14,679 bases of DNA from Rhodobacterales bacterium 34-62-10 (GTDB lineage: Bacteria > Pseudomonadota > Alphaproteobacteria > Rhodobacterales > Rhodobacteraceae): assembly GCA_002282555.1 (NCBI GenBank), contig NCJR01000013.1, positions 1-14,679 on the forward strand, written 5' to 3'. A program made the position numbers and the translations under genes. The notes below the pieces were generated by a model, which worked only from the letters and a program-made list of their open reading frames with translations, was not told the origin of the DNA and made no database searches. Shown here piece by piece: positions 7,190 through 13,756 of the stretch. Position 1 is the first letter of the stretch. Each line of letters begins with the position of its first letter.

Positions 7190-8946
7190 AGGGACACTCC
7201 ATCATTGGATGGTGAGAATTGATTGGTGGAACCATTGCACAGGGCCTGCACCGCGCGGTGCTGCGTCAGGAAAACCCGGCCCGTGAGATCGGACAGAAAG
7301 TGGGTTTTCTTCAGGCCGTCCATCACTGGCCCCTTCACTTCGCTGAGGTGGAACTTAATATCTCGCGTGCCCAGCCGTGTGTTGATCGCCTCAAGGCTTT
7401 CGAGTGCACTCATGTCGATCTCGTTCACCGCGGAGCACATCAGGATCACGTGGTGCAGGTCGTCGCGGTCGGCGATCATGTCATAGATGCGGTCTTCGAG
7501 GTTGCGGGCATTGGCAAAATACAGGCTTTCGTCCACGCGCACCGACAGGATGCCGTCATGCAGCGTCACGTTATGTCGGTCGACGTTGCGATAGTGTTCA
7601 GTGCCTGGCACCTGACCCACCACCGCCATATGCGGACGCGAGGATTTGTAGAGGTGGATGAGGATCGAGATCAGCACCCCCGCCGACACGCCGACTTCAA
7701 CCCCGAGGGTGAGCGTCAACAGGATCGTCGCCGACACGGCGGCGAAATCGGCCTTGGAATAGACCCAGCTGCGTTTCAGGATCGAGAAATCGACAAGGCT
7801 GAGGACCGCGACGATGATCGTCGCCGCCAGCGTCGCCTTGGGCAGGAAATAGATCAGCGGTGTCAGCATCAGCGCGGCAATGGCCAATCCTACGGCAGTG
7901 TAGGCCCCCGCAGCGGGTGTGCGTGCCCCTGCGTCGAAGTTCACCACGGACCGCGAGAACCCGCCGGTGACCGGAAAGCCGCCCGTGAACGCTGCACCAA
8001 GGTTGGCCGCGCCCAGACCAATCAGCTCCTGGTCCGGATCGATGCGCTGACGACGCTTGGCGGCAAGCGTCTGCGCGACCGAGATCGATTCAACGAAGCC
8101 GATGATCGAGATCAGGATGGCGGGCCCGATCATCGCGACCAGAACGTCCGGCTGGAATGACGGCAGCGTCAGGGGCGGCAGCGCCTGGGGTACTGCACCG
8201 ACGATGTCGACGCCGCGGTCCGCAAGGCCAAAGGCCCAGACCGCCAGCGTCGTGGCCAGAACGGCAAAGACCGGCCCGGCCTTGGCCCCCATTTCAGCCA
8301 ACGTCTTGCTAAGACCGATCCGCTGCAGCAGCGGCTTGAGGCCTTTGCGCACCCAGAACAGGAATGCCGTCGCGGTTACGCCCAGCAGAACCGTGATCCA
8401 GTTGATCGTGCCGAGAACCGACCATAACCCGTGCAGCATCTCGATCAGCGTGTCGCCGGAGGCTTTGACGCCGAGGATGTGCTTCAGCTGGCTGGTGGCA
8501 ATCAGGATACCGCTGGCGGTGATGAACCCGGCGATCACCGGATGCGACAGGAAGTTTGCCAGAAACCCCAGCCGGAACAGTCCGAGGATCAGCAGGAAGG
8601 CACCGGACAGAAACGCCAGTGTCAGGGCTGCGGTGACATAGTCGATGCCCTGATCGCTGAGCTTGCCGATGGCCGCCGCCGTCATCAAAGACACCACGGC
8701 CACCGGCCCGACTGCCAGCGTGCGCGAGGTGCCGAAGATGGCATAAAGCACGATGGGCAGGATCGAGGCATAGATCCCCGCCTCAGGGGGCAGTCCCGCC
8801 AGCAATGCATAAGCCAGCGATTGCGGAATCAGCATGATCGTGACGATCACCGCCGCGACCAGATCGCCGCTCAGCTTGTCACGGTCGTAGCTGCGGCCCC
8901 AGTCCAGCACCGGCAGGTATCGGGTCAGGTTGGGCACGTTTCTCAA
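7186..8946 (-). CDS. SulP/SLC26-family anion transporter with STAS domain
   Basis: A 586-residue inner-membrane transporter. The membrane part (about 1-430) starts RYLPVLDWGRSYDRDKLSGDLVAAVIVTIMLIPQSLAYALLAGLPPEAGIY-like sequence, the SulP signature region, and contains the conserved VTGGFSRSVVNFDAGARTPAAG segment (about 323-344). The C-terminal cytoplasmic STAS domain (about 460-575) includes SAVNEIDMSALESL. Members move sulfate, bicarbonate or other anions. Here, after a persulfide dioxygenase that releases sulfite, sulfite/sulfate handling is the natural inference; direction of transport cannot be read. The chosen start is a TTG at 8946 that overlaps the rhodanese stop (TTGA); a GTG three codons later is an alternative. 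The stop overlaps the multicopper oxidase ATG, so the gene is coupled on both sides. Confidence 0.93.
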   Translation of the reverse strand: MRNVPNLTRYLPVLDWGRSYDRDKLSGDLVAAVIVTIMLIPQSLAYALLAGLPPEAGIYASILPIVLYAIFGTSRTLAVGPVAVVSLMTAAAIGKLSDQGIDYVTAALTLAFLSGAFLLILGLFRLGFLANFLSHPVIAGFITASGILIATSQLKHILGVKASGDTLIEMLHGLWSVLGTINWITVLLGVTATAFLFWVRKGLKPLLQRIGLSKTLAEMGAKAGPVFAVLATTLAVWAFGLADRGVDIVGAVPQALPPLTLPSFQPDVLVAMIGPAILISIIGFVESISVAQTLAAKRRQRIDPDQELIGLGAANLGAAFTGGFPVTGGFSRSVVNFDAGARTPAAGAYTAVGLAIAALMLTPLIYFLPKATLAATIIVAVLSLVDFSILKRSWVYSKADFAAVSATILLTLTLGVEVGVSAGVLISILIHLYKSSRPHMAVVGQVPGTEHYRNVDRHNVTLHDGILSVRVDESLYFANARNLEDRIYDMIADRDDLHHVILMCSAVNEIDMSALESLEAINTRLGTRDIKFHLSEVKGPVMDGLKKTHFLSDLTGRVFLTQHRAVQALCNGSTNQFSPSNDGVSL

Positions 8947-9329
8947 GACTTGATGGGCAGCCCGGCCTCTTTCCAGCCGCCCAGACCGCCGTCGATGACC
9001 TTGGCACTATAGCCCATTGTCGTGAGCGTATCGGCCGCCAGCGCGGCGCGGGCACCCGACGCACACAGGACATGCACGCATCCTTCCGAATGGCGCAACG
9101 CCACCAGAGCGTCATGCCCCTTGCCGGTGTCCGGATCGGCCTGGGACTCCAGAAGCCCACGGGGGATGTGGATCGCTCCGTCAACCGCGCCATCGCTGTC
9201 CAGCTCGGACGGTTCGCGGACGTCGAGGATCAGATCGCCGCGCGCCTGTGCGGCTTGCGCATCGCCGGGGCGGATGGTTTCGACACGGGTCTTGGCGTCC
9301 GCCACCAGGTCTTTCATGGATTTGGTCAT
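8943..9329 (-). CDS. Single-domain rhodanese (sulfurtransferase)
   Basis: A 128-residue cytoplasmic rhodanese-fold protein with no signal peptide. LILDVREPSELDSDGAVDGAIHIPRG (about 33-58) is the conserved first half, and VLCASGARA (87-95) is the active-site loop with the sulfur-carrying Cys89; GLGGWKEAGLPI near the end is the second family signature. The six-residue loop CASGAR is that of sulfurtransferases, not of the Cdc25-like phosphatases with seven residues. It would pass sulfane sulfur between thiosulfate, glutathione persulfide and acceptors, feeding or draining the persulfide dioxygenase encoded 11 bp upstream. In some relatives this domain is fused to the dioxygenase; here it is separate. 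AAAGGAG at ideal distance supports the ATG at 9329. Confidence 0.95.
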   Translation of the reverse strand: MTKSMKDLVADAKTRVETIRPGDAQAAQARGDLILDVREPSELDSDGAVDGAIHIPRGLLESQADPDTGKGHDALVALRHSEGCVHVLCASGARAALAADTLTTMGYSAKVIDGGLGGWKEAGLPIKS

Positions 9330-9340
9330 GGATATCTCCT

Positions 9341-10261
9341 TTAGAATTTATCGACGGGCAATTTCAGATAATGCGCCCCGTCGCTTTCGGCGTCCGGCAG
9401 CCGCCCGCCGCGCAGGTTGATCTGCAAAACGGCCAGCATCCGGTCAGGCAGGGCTAGGGTCGCGTCGCGGCTGTCGCGCGTTTCGACATACGTCGCCTTG
9501 TCGGTATCACCGCCCACGTGGATGTTATGCGCCTTGTGATCGTCGACACGCGCTTCCCATTCCGGCTCATCCCGGCCTTCGGCACCGTAGTCATGGCCGA
9601 TGAACAGGCGCGTGTTGCCGGGCAACGCCAAGATGGCCTGCAATGAGTCCCACAATTCTTCGCTGCTTCCACCGGGAAAATCGGCGCGAGAGGTGCCGCT
9701 GTCGGGCTGCATGAACGTATCGTGCACGAAAGCCGCATTGCCGCAGATATAGGTGATCGACCCCAGCGTATGGCCCGGCGACAACATCACGCGAACCTCC
9801 AGATCGCCGATCTTGAACGTATAGCCGTCTGCAAACAGTCGGTCGAAATCGCGGGTGGGATCGAATGCGTCCGGCGCGTTGTATATGCCGCGCCATAGGT
9901 CGGCGATTTCTTTTACTTTCTGGCCGATGGCATTGGGCGCGCCGGTACGGTCTTTCAGCCGCGCCGATGCCATCGCGTGATCGGCATGGGGATGCGTATC
10001 CAGCACCCACTCCACCGTCAGACCATGCTCATCAATCAGAGAAAGGACCTGATCCATGCTACGGGTATCGGTGGCGAAGCTGGCCGGATCGAAGTTCAGC
10101 ACGACGTCGATCAACGCGGCCTTCTTCGTTGCGGGGTCCGCACAGATATACTGGATTGAACCGGTATCGGGTTCATAGATGCCCCAGACATCGGGGTTGC
10201 CCGCACTGGTCGAGGGCGAATGACGCACGATCGGTTGGTCAAGTTTTGAGGTGTCTGTCAT
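9341..10261 (-). CDS. blh: ETHE1/Blh-type persulfide dioxygenase (metallo-beta-lactamase fold)
   Basis: A 306-residue cytoplasmic metallo-hydrolase-fold enzyme of the ETHE1/Blh group, which oxidises glutathione persulfide to sulfite and glutathione with O2 and one Fe(II). Metal-site residues are in place: THPHADH (His90, His92, Asp94, His95), SPGHT (His164), VHDTF (Asp181) and IGHDY (His223). Family features include the N-terminal IQYICADPATKKAALIDVVLNFDP and the GTSRADFPGGSSEELWDSL segment, which corresponds to the glutathione-side loop (GR.DF) in ETHE1. It lacks the extra N-terminal phosphatase-like domain of the Agrobacterium/Xylella Blh proteins, so it is the short form. AAAGGAG precedes the ATG; the gap to the upstream transporter stop is only 2 bp. 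Placement in a BigR-type operon strongly supports the sulfide-detoxification role. Confidence 0.92.
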   Translation of the reverse strand: MTDTSKLDQPIVRHSPSTSAGNPDVWGIYEPDTGSIQYICADPATKKAALIDVVLNFDPASFATDTRSMDQVLSLIDEHGLTVEWVLDTHPHADHAMASARLKDRTGAPNAIGQKVKEIADLWRGIYNAPDAFDPTRDFDRLFADGYTFKIGDLEVRVMLSPGHTLGSITYICGNAAFVHDTFMQPDSGTSRADFPGGSSEELWDSLQAILALPGNTRLFIGHDYGAEGRDEPEWEARVDDHKAHNIHVGGDTDKATYVETRDSRDATLALPDRMLAVLQINLRGGRLPDAESDGAHYLKLPVDKF

Positions 10262-10263
10262 GG

Positions 10264-10698
10264 TCAGGCTCCTTTGACTTTGAAGATGGAAAGTGATTTC
10301 GCGGCTCCACCCAGCACGATGCCGATCAGCATGGCAGGCAGGAACATGAGGATTCCGGCCGATCCCATCGCCAAAGCGGTCCAGGCCGGACCGGGACAGA
10401 AGCCGCCAAGCCCCCAGCCGATGCCGAATATGGCGGCCCCGGTCAGCAGGGGGGTGTCGATTTCGGCGTCTTTTGGAAGGTCGAATCGAGTTCCGACAAT
10501 GGGGGTCTTCTGTCGCCAGACCAAACGGTATCCGACAAAGGCGGTTATCGATGCACCGCCCATGACGAAGGCGAGACTGGGATCCCAGACCCCAAAGATG
10601 TCGAGAAAGTTCAGAACTTTTGCAGGATCGGCCATGCCTGACAGGATCAGCCCGAGGCCGAAGGTCAAACCGGCGATCAAACCCAGTATGGGACGCAT
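10264..10698 (-). CDS. YeeE/YedE-family half-transporter (PmpB-like), sulfur compound uptake
   Basis: A 144-residue inner-membrane protein with about four hydrophobic segments, one of two YeeE/YedE (sulf_transp) half-units in tandem. The signature GIGWGLGGFCPGPAWTALA (about 92-110) carries the conserved Cys101. In the fused TsuA protein such Cys residues relay thiosulfate through the membrane; the paired short forms are called PmpA/PmpB beside bigR and blh in Rhizobiaceae and Xylella (family knowledge). This is the second unit, corresponding to the C-terminal or GGFCPGPA half. AAGGAG precedes the ATG at 10698, 10 bp after the stop of its partner. Whether the pair imports thiosulfate, sulfide or persulfide cannot be told from sequence. 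Confidence 0.9.
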   Translation of the reverse strand: MRPILGLIAGLTFGLGLILSGMADPAKVLNFLDIFGVWDPSLAFVMGGASITAFVGYRLVWRQKTPIVGTRFDLPKDAEIDTPLLTGAAIFGIGWGLGGFCPGPAWTALAMGSAGILMFLPAMLIGIVLGGAAKSLSIFKVKGA

Positions 10699-10708
10699 GA
10701 CAGGCTCC

Positions 10709-11158
10709 TTAAAATACGTGACGGATCAGGGTGGTCGTCACGATGGCGGCGGCGACAAACACGCTCACCGCGACCAGCGACCGGGGTGACAATCTTGCAA
10801 TGCCGCACACACCGTGCCCCGACGTGCAGCCCGATCCCAACGCTGTGCCAACCCCGACCAGCAGTCCGGCGATGGCCATACCGGGCAGGTTCTCGGGCAC
10901 GGTCTGCTGCGGGAACGATCCGGTCGCCAGCAGCACGACAACAGGGGACGCGATCAGACCCAGCAGGAACGACAGCCGCCAGCCCCGGTCGTCGGGTCCA
11001 CCGGCACCGGGCAACAATCCGGTCAACCCCTTGGTGATCCCTGTGATGCCCGCGATCTTGCCGAACAAGCCCATGACCATCACGGCGCTGAGCCCGATCA
11101 GCGCGCCGCCGAACAGCGACAGCCACGGCGTGAATTCGGTTGTGACGACGGGTCCCAT
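10709..11158 (-). CDS. YeeE/YedE-family half-transporter (PmpA-like), first gene of the operon
   Basis: A 149-residue inner-membrane protein with about four membrane spans, the partner half of the YeeE/YedE pair. Its signature is ALGSGCTSGHGVCGIARLSPRS (about 106-127), with Cys111 and Cys118, the GCTSGHG half of the family. The frame is open to a GTG at 11194, but the ATG at 11158 is chosen because AAAGGAGG lies at perfect distance (11164-11171) and the extra 12 residues (NNNRNRRKEAR) are unlike family N-termini. It leads the seven-gene unit and is divergent from the BigR-like regulator with about 60 bp between start codons. Expression is probably derepressed when the regulator's cysteines react with persulfides. 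Confidence 0.9.
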   Translation of the reverse strand: MGPVVTTEFTPWLSLFGGALIGLSAVMVMGLFGKIAGITGITKGLTGLLPGAGGPDDRGWRLSFLLGLIASPVVVLLATGSFPQQTVPENLPGMAIAGLLVGVGTALGSGCTSGHGVCGIARLSPRSLVAVSVFVAAAIVTTTLIRHVF

Positions 11159-11163
11159 ACGGG

Positions 11164-11171
11164 CCTCCTTT
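11164..11171 (-). promoter_or_regulatory. Shine-Dalgarno of the first operon gene, decides its start
   Basis: AAAGGAGG on the minus strand, five bases from the ATG at 11158. It is the strongest ribosome-binding site in the operon and excludes the longer GTG start at 11194 as the main one. Confidence 0.8.
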
Positions 11172-11183
11172 CGTCTATTTCTA

Positions 11184-11212
11184 TTGTTGTTCACTGTATC
11201 GTCTGCTATATG
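11184..11212 (+). promoter_or_regulatory. Candidate promoter of the BigR-like regulator, leaderless
   Basis: TTGTTG (11184-11189) and TATATG (11207-11212) are 17 bp apart, fitting a sigma-70 promoter. A transcript would start about seven bases after the -10, at or next to the ATG at 11219. This would explain why the regulator has no ribosome-binding site. Inferred from spacing and hexamer similarity only. Confidence 0.4.
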
Positions 11213-11235
11213 TAAGACATGACTAAATTAGTCAA
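11207..11235 (-). promoter_or_regulatory. Candidate promoter of the seven-gene sulfur operon
   Basis: Read on the minus strand, TTGACT (11230-11235) and CATATA (11207-11212) are separated by 17 bp, a good sigma-70 layout. The -35 matches consensus at five of six positions. The same -10 region read on the other strand may serve the divergent regulator. The -35 lies inside the palindrome at 11227-11242, so a bound repressor would block RNA polymerase. Confidence 0.55.
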
Positions 11236-11557
11236 CACTAATATAAATGAAAACCGGCCGTCGCTGCCGGTTCTGCAGGCGCGTGCGGCAGAAGTCGCCG
11301 TGCACCTCGGGCTGTTGTCGAATTCCAACAGACTGATGGTGCTCTGCCACTTACTGGAAGGCGAGCAATCGGTCGGAGCCTTGCAGGCGCAGCTGGAACT
11401 GAGTCAATCGGCGCTTAGCCAGCATCTCGCCCGATTGCGCGAGGCCGGGATGGTGTCCACGCGCCGCGATCGGCAGACGATCTTCTATCGTATCGCCGAT
11501 CCGCGGGTGCATCAGATGATCGAGGCGCTGTATCTAATCTATTGTGACCCGGACTGA
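11219..11557 (+). CDS. BigR/SqrR-like persulfide-responsive ArsR-family repressor
   Basis: A 112-residue winged-helix repressor of the ArsR family. The recognition helix region is ELSQSALSQHLARLREAGMV (about 60-79), followed by the wing STRRDRQTIFYRIAD. Two cysteines, Cys43 in VLCHLLEGE and Cys109 in YLIYCDPD, sit where BigR and SqrR carry the pair that forms a disulfide or polysulfide bridge and releases DNA when sulfide or persulfide rises. No metal-binding ELCVCDL motif is present, which argues against arsenic or zinc sensing. Divergent placement next to YeeE/YedE, Blh and rhodanese genes matches known bigR loci. The ATG at 11219 has no ribosome-binding site; a leaderless transcript is likely. 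The gene could equally be named bigR or sqrR. Confidence 0.88.
   Translation: MTKLVNTNINENRPSLPVLQARAAEVAVHLGLLSNSNRLMVLCHLLEGEQSVGALQAQLELSQSALSQHLARLREAGMVSTRRDRQTIFYRIADPRVHQMIEALYLIYCDPD
11220..11242. promoter_or_regulatory. Candidate operator of the BigR-like repressor (overlapping palindromes)
   Basis: Three alternating half-sites ACTAA (11222-11226), TTAGT (11228-11232) and ACTAA (11237-11241) form two overlapping palindromes: TGACTAAATTAGTCA (11220-11234, 7-bp arms, 1-bp centre) and ATTAGTCAACACTAAT (11227-11242, 6-bp arms, 4-bp centre). The AT-rich site covers the -35 of the minus-strand operon and the first codons of the regulator. ArsR-family proteins bind such palindromes as dimers (known of the family); that this one does so is inferred from position. 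It differs from the ATTC-N8-GAAT motif I recall for Rhodobacter SqrR. Confidence 0.6.
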
Positions 11558-11884
11558 GAAACCGTTGGCGATTGTATCTTCGCGGAGGCAGCCCGTAACC
11601 TGGCCCGATTTCCACGCAAATGGGAAATCGAACCCGGCACTGTGCCAAGATGAGTGGTTTCTGCCCCGGCCACAAACCTGTGGCAAAACAGGGCGTTCGG
11701 TTTTCCCAAGAAGTATCCTGTAACACTGGCGTGACATTGCTCCTCGGGTGCTCACTGATCGGCCAACGGATGCCGGAGGTTAGTTTCAGAGGAAAATTCG
11801 AGTCGAGATTTACATACTCATCCAAGGCCTGCTTCGGAGCCAGGCAGCCACCCGCATCCTTTCATGCCGATGGCTGCCCTTGTG
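11558..11884. other. Non-coding stretch between regulator and anchor-protein gene
   Basis: 327 bp between the ends of two convergent genes. Frames are open across it on both strands but none has a recognisable product, a ribosome-binding site or normal codon use. Two small inverted repeats are visible: GGCACTGTGCC (11636-11646) and GCCACA-AACC-TGTGGC (11669-11684); neither is followed by a T run, so neither is a convincing terminator. A GGGTTCGATTTCCC-like string on the minus strand recalls a tRNA T-arm but no cloverleaf can be folded around it. It may be the scar between two acquired modules. Confidence 0.45.
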
Positions 11885-12508
11885 TCAACTTGCGTCTTTG
11901 AATTCGGTGTATTCGCCGCGGACCTGGACAGTCACGGTTGCGGGCTGGCTGTCGCGATTTCGCCAGAACCAGCCGTGCTCGCCGTCGAATGCCGCAATGA
12001 TCTCGCCCTCATCGCCCGTCGAGCCGCGGCCCTTTTCATAGGTCACCGAATTGCCGCCGCCGTGGCCGTGCAAGTCGAAATTCACCCGACCGCCTTCGAC
12101 GAGCATCCGGTATTCCACCGTCTGGCCCTCTTCCATGACCAGCTTCCACTCGGCACTGTCACCGGGTGCCAGCGTAAAGGTGGTTTCGTCGCGCCAGACT
12201 TCGGCCTCCTGCGCGTGGGCGGCACCGACAAAAAGTCCGAAGATATCGTTGATAAGGCTCGATTGCTCTTGCCCTTCAAGCTGCATCACCTTGTCGGCCT
12301 CGGCCTCCTCCGCGAGCTGGGTCTTGATCTCGCCCATCTCGCTCAGCCCGAGAACGCCGCCGATCCCTGTCGGATCGATGTTATATTCGGCGGGAAGCAC
12401 CACGGTCACAAGGATCGCAACGGCGCTGGCTGCAGCGATGGCGGTGGAACGGATAAGTTGCGCGGAAGTCGGCAGCTCATCGAGGCTTGGTTTTTCTGCG
12501 TTGAACAT
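11885..12508 (-). CDS. 'Transmembrane anchor' protein of unknown function, partner of HupE/UreJ
   Basis: A 207-residue protein: short cytoplasmic N-terminus, one membrane span (about 20-39, STAIAAASAVAILVTVVLPA), the motif EYNIDPTGIGGVLGLSEMGEIK (41-62), an acidic stretch, a second weakly hydrophobic segment (LINDIFGLFVGAAHAQ, 85-100), then a predicted beta-rich periplasmic domain (101-207) with HGHGGG and an aromatic HGWFWRN. It is recognised as the family annotated only as 'transmembrane anchor protein' in alphaproteobacteria, usually beside HupE/UreJ and metal-efflux genes. Its task is not known. AGGAG lies before the ATG, 17 bp after the HupE stop. The His-Gly-His segment and the context suggest a periplasmic metal role, which is inference. 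Confidence 0.85.
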   Translation of the reverse strand: MFNAEKPSLDELPTSAQLIRSTAIAAASAVAILVTVVLPAEYNIDPTGIGGVLGLSEMGEIKTQLAEEAEADKVMQLEGQEQSSLINDIFGLFVGAAHAQEAEVWRDETTFTLAPGDSAEWKLVMEEGQTVEYRMLVEGGRVNFDLHGHGGGNSVTYEKGRGSTGDEGEIIAAFDGEHGWFWRNRDSQPATVTVQVRGEYTEFKDAS

Positions 12509-12525
12509 TTGGATCTCCTAAACTC

Positions 12526-13254
12526 TCAGGTGGCTACGAAGTAGCCGGTGATTTGCAGGCCCATGAGGATGAACCCCATGGACATCATGATTACGTTGGC
12601 GGTGTAGGCCTGGCGGAAGAAGTTCGGGGATTTCCTCCAGTAGCCCATGACGATGAGGATCACGGCAAGCGCCAGAAGCTGGCCCAGTTCGACGCCCACG
12701 TTGAACGCCAGAAGGTTGGCCAGCAGCCCGTCCGAGGCGATCTCGTAGTCGAGGATCTTGGTGGCCAGGCCCGTGCCGTGGAAGAAGCCGAAGATCAGCG
12801 TTGCGGCCTTGGTGTTGGGCTGGACGCCAAACCAGCGTTGGTAGGCTCCCAGATTGTCGAGCGCCTTGTAGACCACCGAGAGGCCGATGATCGCATCGAT
12901 GATGTAGGCGTTGATGCCCCATCCGAACCAGACGCCCGCGAGCATCGTGGTCGAGTGCCCGATGGCGAAAAGGCTGACATAGATGCCGACATCTTTCATC
13001 TTGTAGAGGAAGAAGACGACGCCGAGCAGGAACAGGATGTGGTCGTAGCCGGTCACCATGTGCTTGGCGCCGAGATACATGAAGGGGATGATGTTTACCC
13101 CCCAGATTTCCTGGATATAGCCCGCGTCGCCTTCGGTGACGTTATGGGCAAGCGCGTGACCGGCACTCAGAACGAGTGCCGACAGCGCAATGAAGGACAG
13201 GATCACGATCCGGCGCATGCCGGAATCGGTCCAGCCCCGATGCACTGTATTCAT
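12526..13254 (-). CDS. HupE/UreJ-family membrane protein, probable Ni/Co-type metal transporter
   Basis: A 242-residue integral membrane protein with a leader (about 1-36, ending ALA) and some six to seven spans. Conserved HupE/UreJ_2 motifs are GYDHILFLLG (69-78), FAIGHSTTM (96-104), FFHGTGLA (157-164) and FNVGVELGQ (184-192); the in-membrane His and Asp/Glu residues form the presumed metal path. HupE proteins bring in nickel for hydrogenase or urease, but this longer HupE/UreJ_2 branch often lies with efflux genes and its direction is not established. The frame is open back to 13293; the ATG at 13254 is chosen for CGGAG eight bases upstream. It is the middle gene of a minus-strand unit, 61 bp after the His-rich protein and 17 bp before the anchor protein. 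Confidence 0.9.
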   Translation of the reverse strand: MNTVHRGWTDSGMRRIVILSFIALSALVLSAGHALAHNVTEGDAGYIQEIWGVNIIPFMYLGAKHMVTGYDHILFLLGVVFFLYKMKDVGIYVSLFAIGHSTTMLAGVWFGWGINAYIIDAIIGLSVVYKALDNLGAYQRWFGVQPNTKAATLIFGFFHGTGLATKILDYEIASDGLLANLLAFNVGVELGQLLALAVILIVMGYWRKSPNFFRQAYTANVIMMSMGFILMGLQITGYFVAT

Positions 13255-13315
13255 GGATTGAACTCCGCGTAGTTGTTTGATGATTGCTTGCAACGCGCCA
13301 ATGGCGCGCGGTCGA

Positions 13316-13672
13316 TCAGACGCGCGGAGGTCGTTCGATCAGGTCTATCCGTAACGTGTTCGCCGTGGCCGCACCCAGCCGCCACGCAGCCCTGTAGATT
13401 TCCATGGGATGCGCCGACAGATCGGGGCCAGGGACGACCGCCTGGCTATGATCGTGATCGACGCTGTCGTGGCTGTGTCCATGCGAGGCCCAAGCCAGGT
13501 CTTCTTCCAGACCGTGCGAATGCCCGTGCTCGGCAATTATTTCCGCGTGCTCCTGAAGCACGTCGAGGATCGCAGGCGTATGCGAGGTTGCGGGCATCAC
13601 CGACCAGACAAGCACGGCCGCGCAGAGAAGCGTCGCGAACGCGGCCTTTCCGATTGTCCGTAAGGTTGTCAT
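13316..13672 (-). CDS. Small exported His-rich protein, probable metal-binding
   Basis: From the ATG at 13672, 118 residues. A signal peptide (1-30, with LLCAAVLVWSVMPATS) precedes a short periplasmic protein. Its middle (31-76) has ten histidines, including HGHSHG (49-54) and HGHSHDSVDHDH (64-75), in an acidic background; such stretches bind Ni, Co, Zn or Cu. The C-terminus (ALSAHPMEIYRAAWRLGAAT-like) is not recognised. An upstream ATG at 13720 would add a basic MVPRRTTRATSGQAKL and leave only 36 bp to the divergent repressor gene; the shorter start gives a standard signal peptide and room for a promoter, so I prefer it, with real doubt because its ribosome-binding site is weak. First gene of the unit controlled from the GC-tract site. 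Confidence 0.7.
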   Translation of the reverse strand: MTTLRTIGKAAFATLLCAAVLVWSVMPATSHTPAILDVLQEHAEIIAEHGHSHGLEEDLAWASHGHSHDSVDHDHSQAVVPGPDLSAHPMEIYRAAWRLGAATANTLRIDLIERPPRV

Positions 13673-13727
13673 CAGCTTTGCCTGCCCGCTCGTCGCTCGC
13701 GTGGTGCGTCGTGGCACCATCTTGTTG

Positions 13728-13754
13728 TATCCCCCAGGGGAGGATAAGCCTTAT
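13728..13754. promoter_or_regulatory. Candidate CsoR/RcnR-type operator in the divergent promoter
   Basis: An imperfect inverted repeat TATCCCCCAGGGGAGGATA (13728-13746), with seven of nine base pairs matching around the centre, then a second palindrome ATAAGCCTTAT (13744-13754). AT-flanked C/G tracts of this kind are what CsoR, RcnR and DmeR proteins bind (family knowledge). It lies between the divergent His-rich protein and repressor genes. Binding is inferred from position and pattern. Confidence 0.6.
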
Positions 13755-13756
13755 CT

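Noticed and set aside
7219..8160. Plus-strand reading frame of 313 codons
   Set aside because: It is the antisense shadow of the SulP gene, rich in His, Asp and Arg as expected for reversed GC-rich membrane-protein codons, with no recognisable domain.
11605..11650. tRNA-like T-arm string on the minus strand
   Set aside because: Only the GGTTCGA-like loop is present; no acceptor, D or anticodon stems can be paired around it.
11669..11684. Hairpin GCCACA-AACC-TGTGGC as a terminator
   Set aside because: No T tract follows on either strand and it is over 100 bp from the regulator's stop.
11864..12544. Plus-strand reading frame of 226 codons opposite the anchor protein
   Set aside because: The minus strand encodes a recognised family with signal, membrane span and ribosome-binding site in operon spacing; the plus frame has none of these.
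12553..13272. Plus-strand reading frame of 239 codons opposite HupE
   Set aside because: Shadow of HupE/UreJ, whose His/Asp motifs are diagnostic; the plus product is a repetitive charged string.
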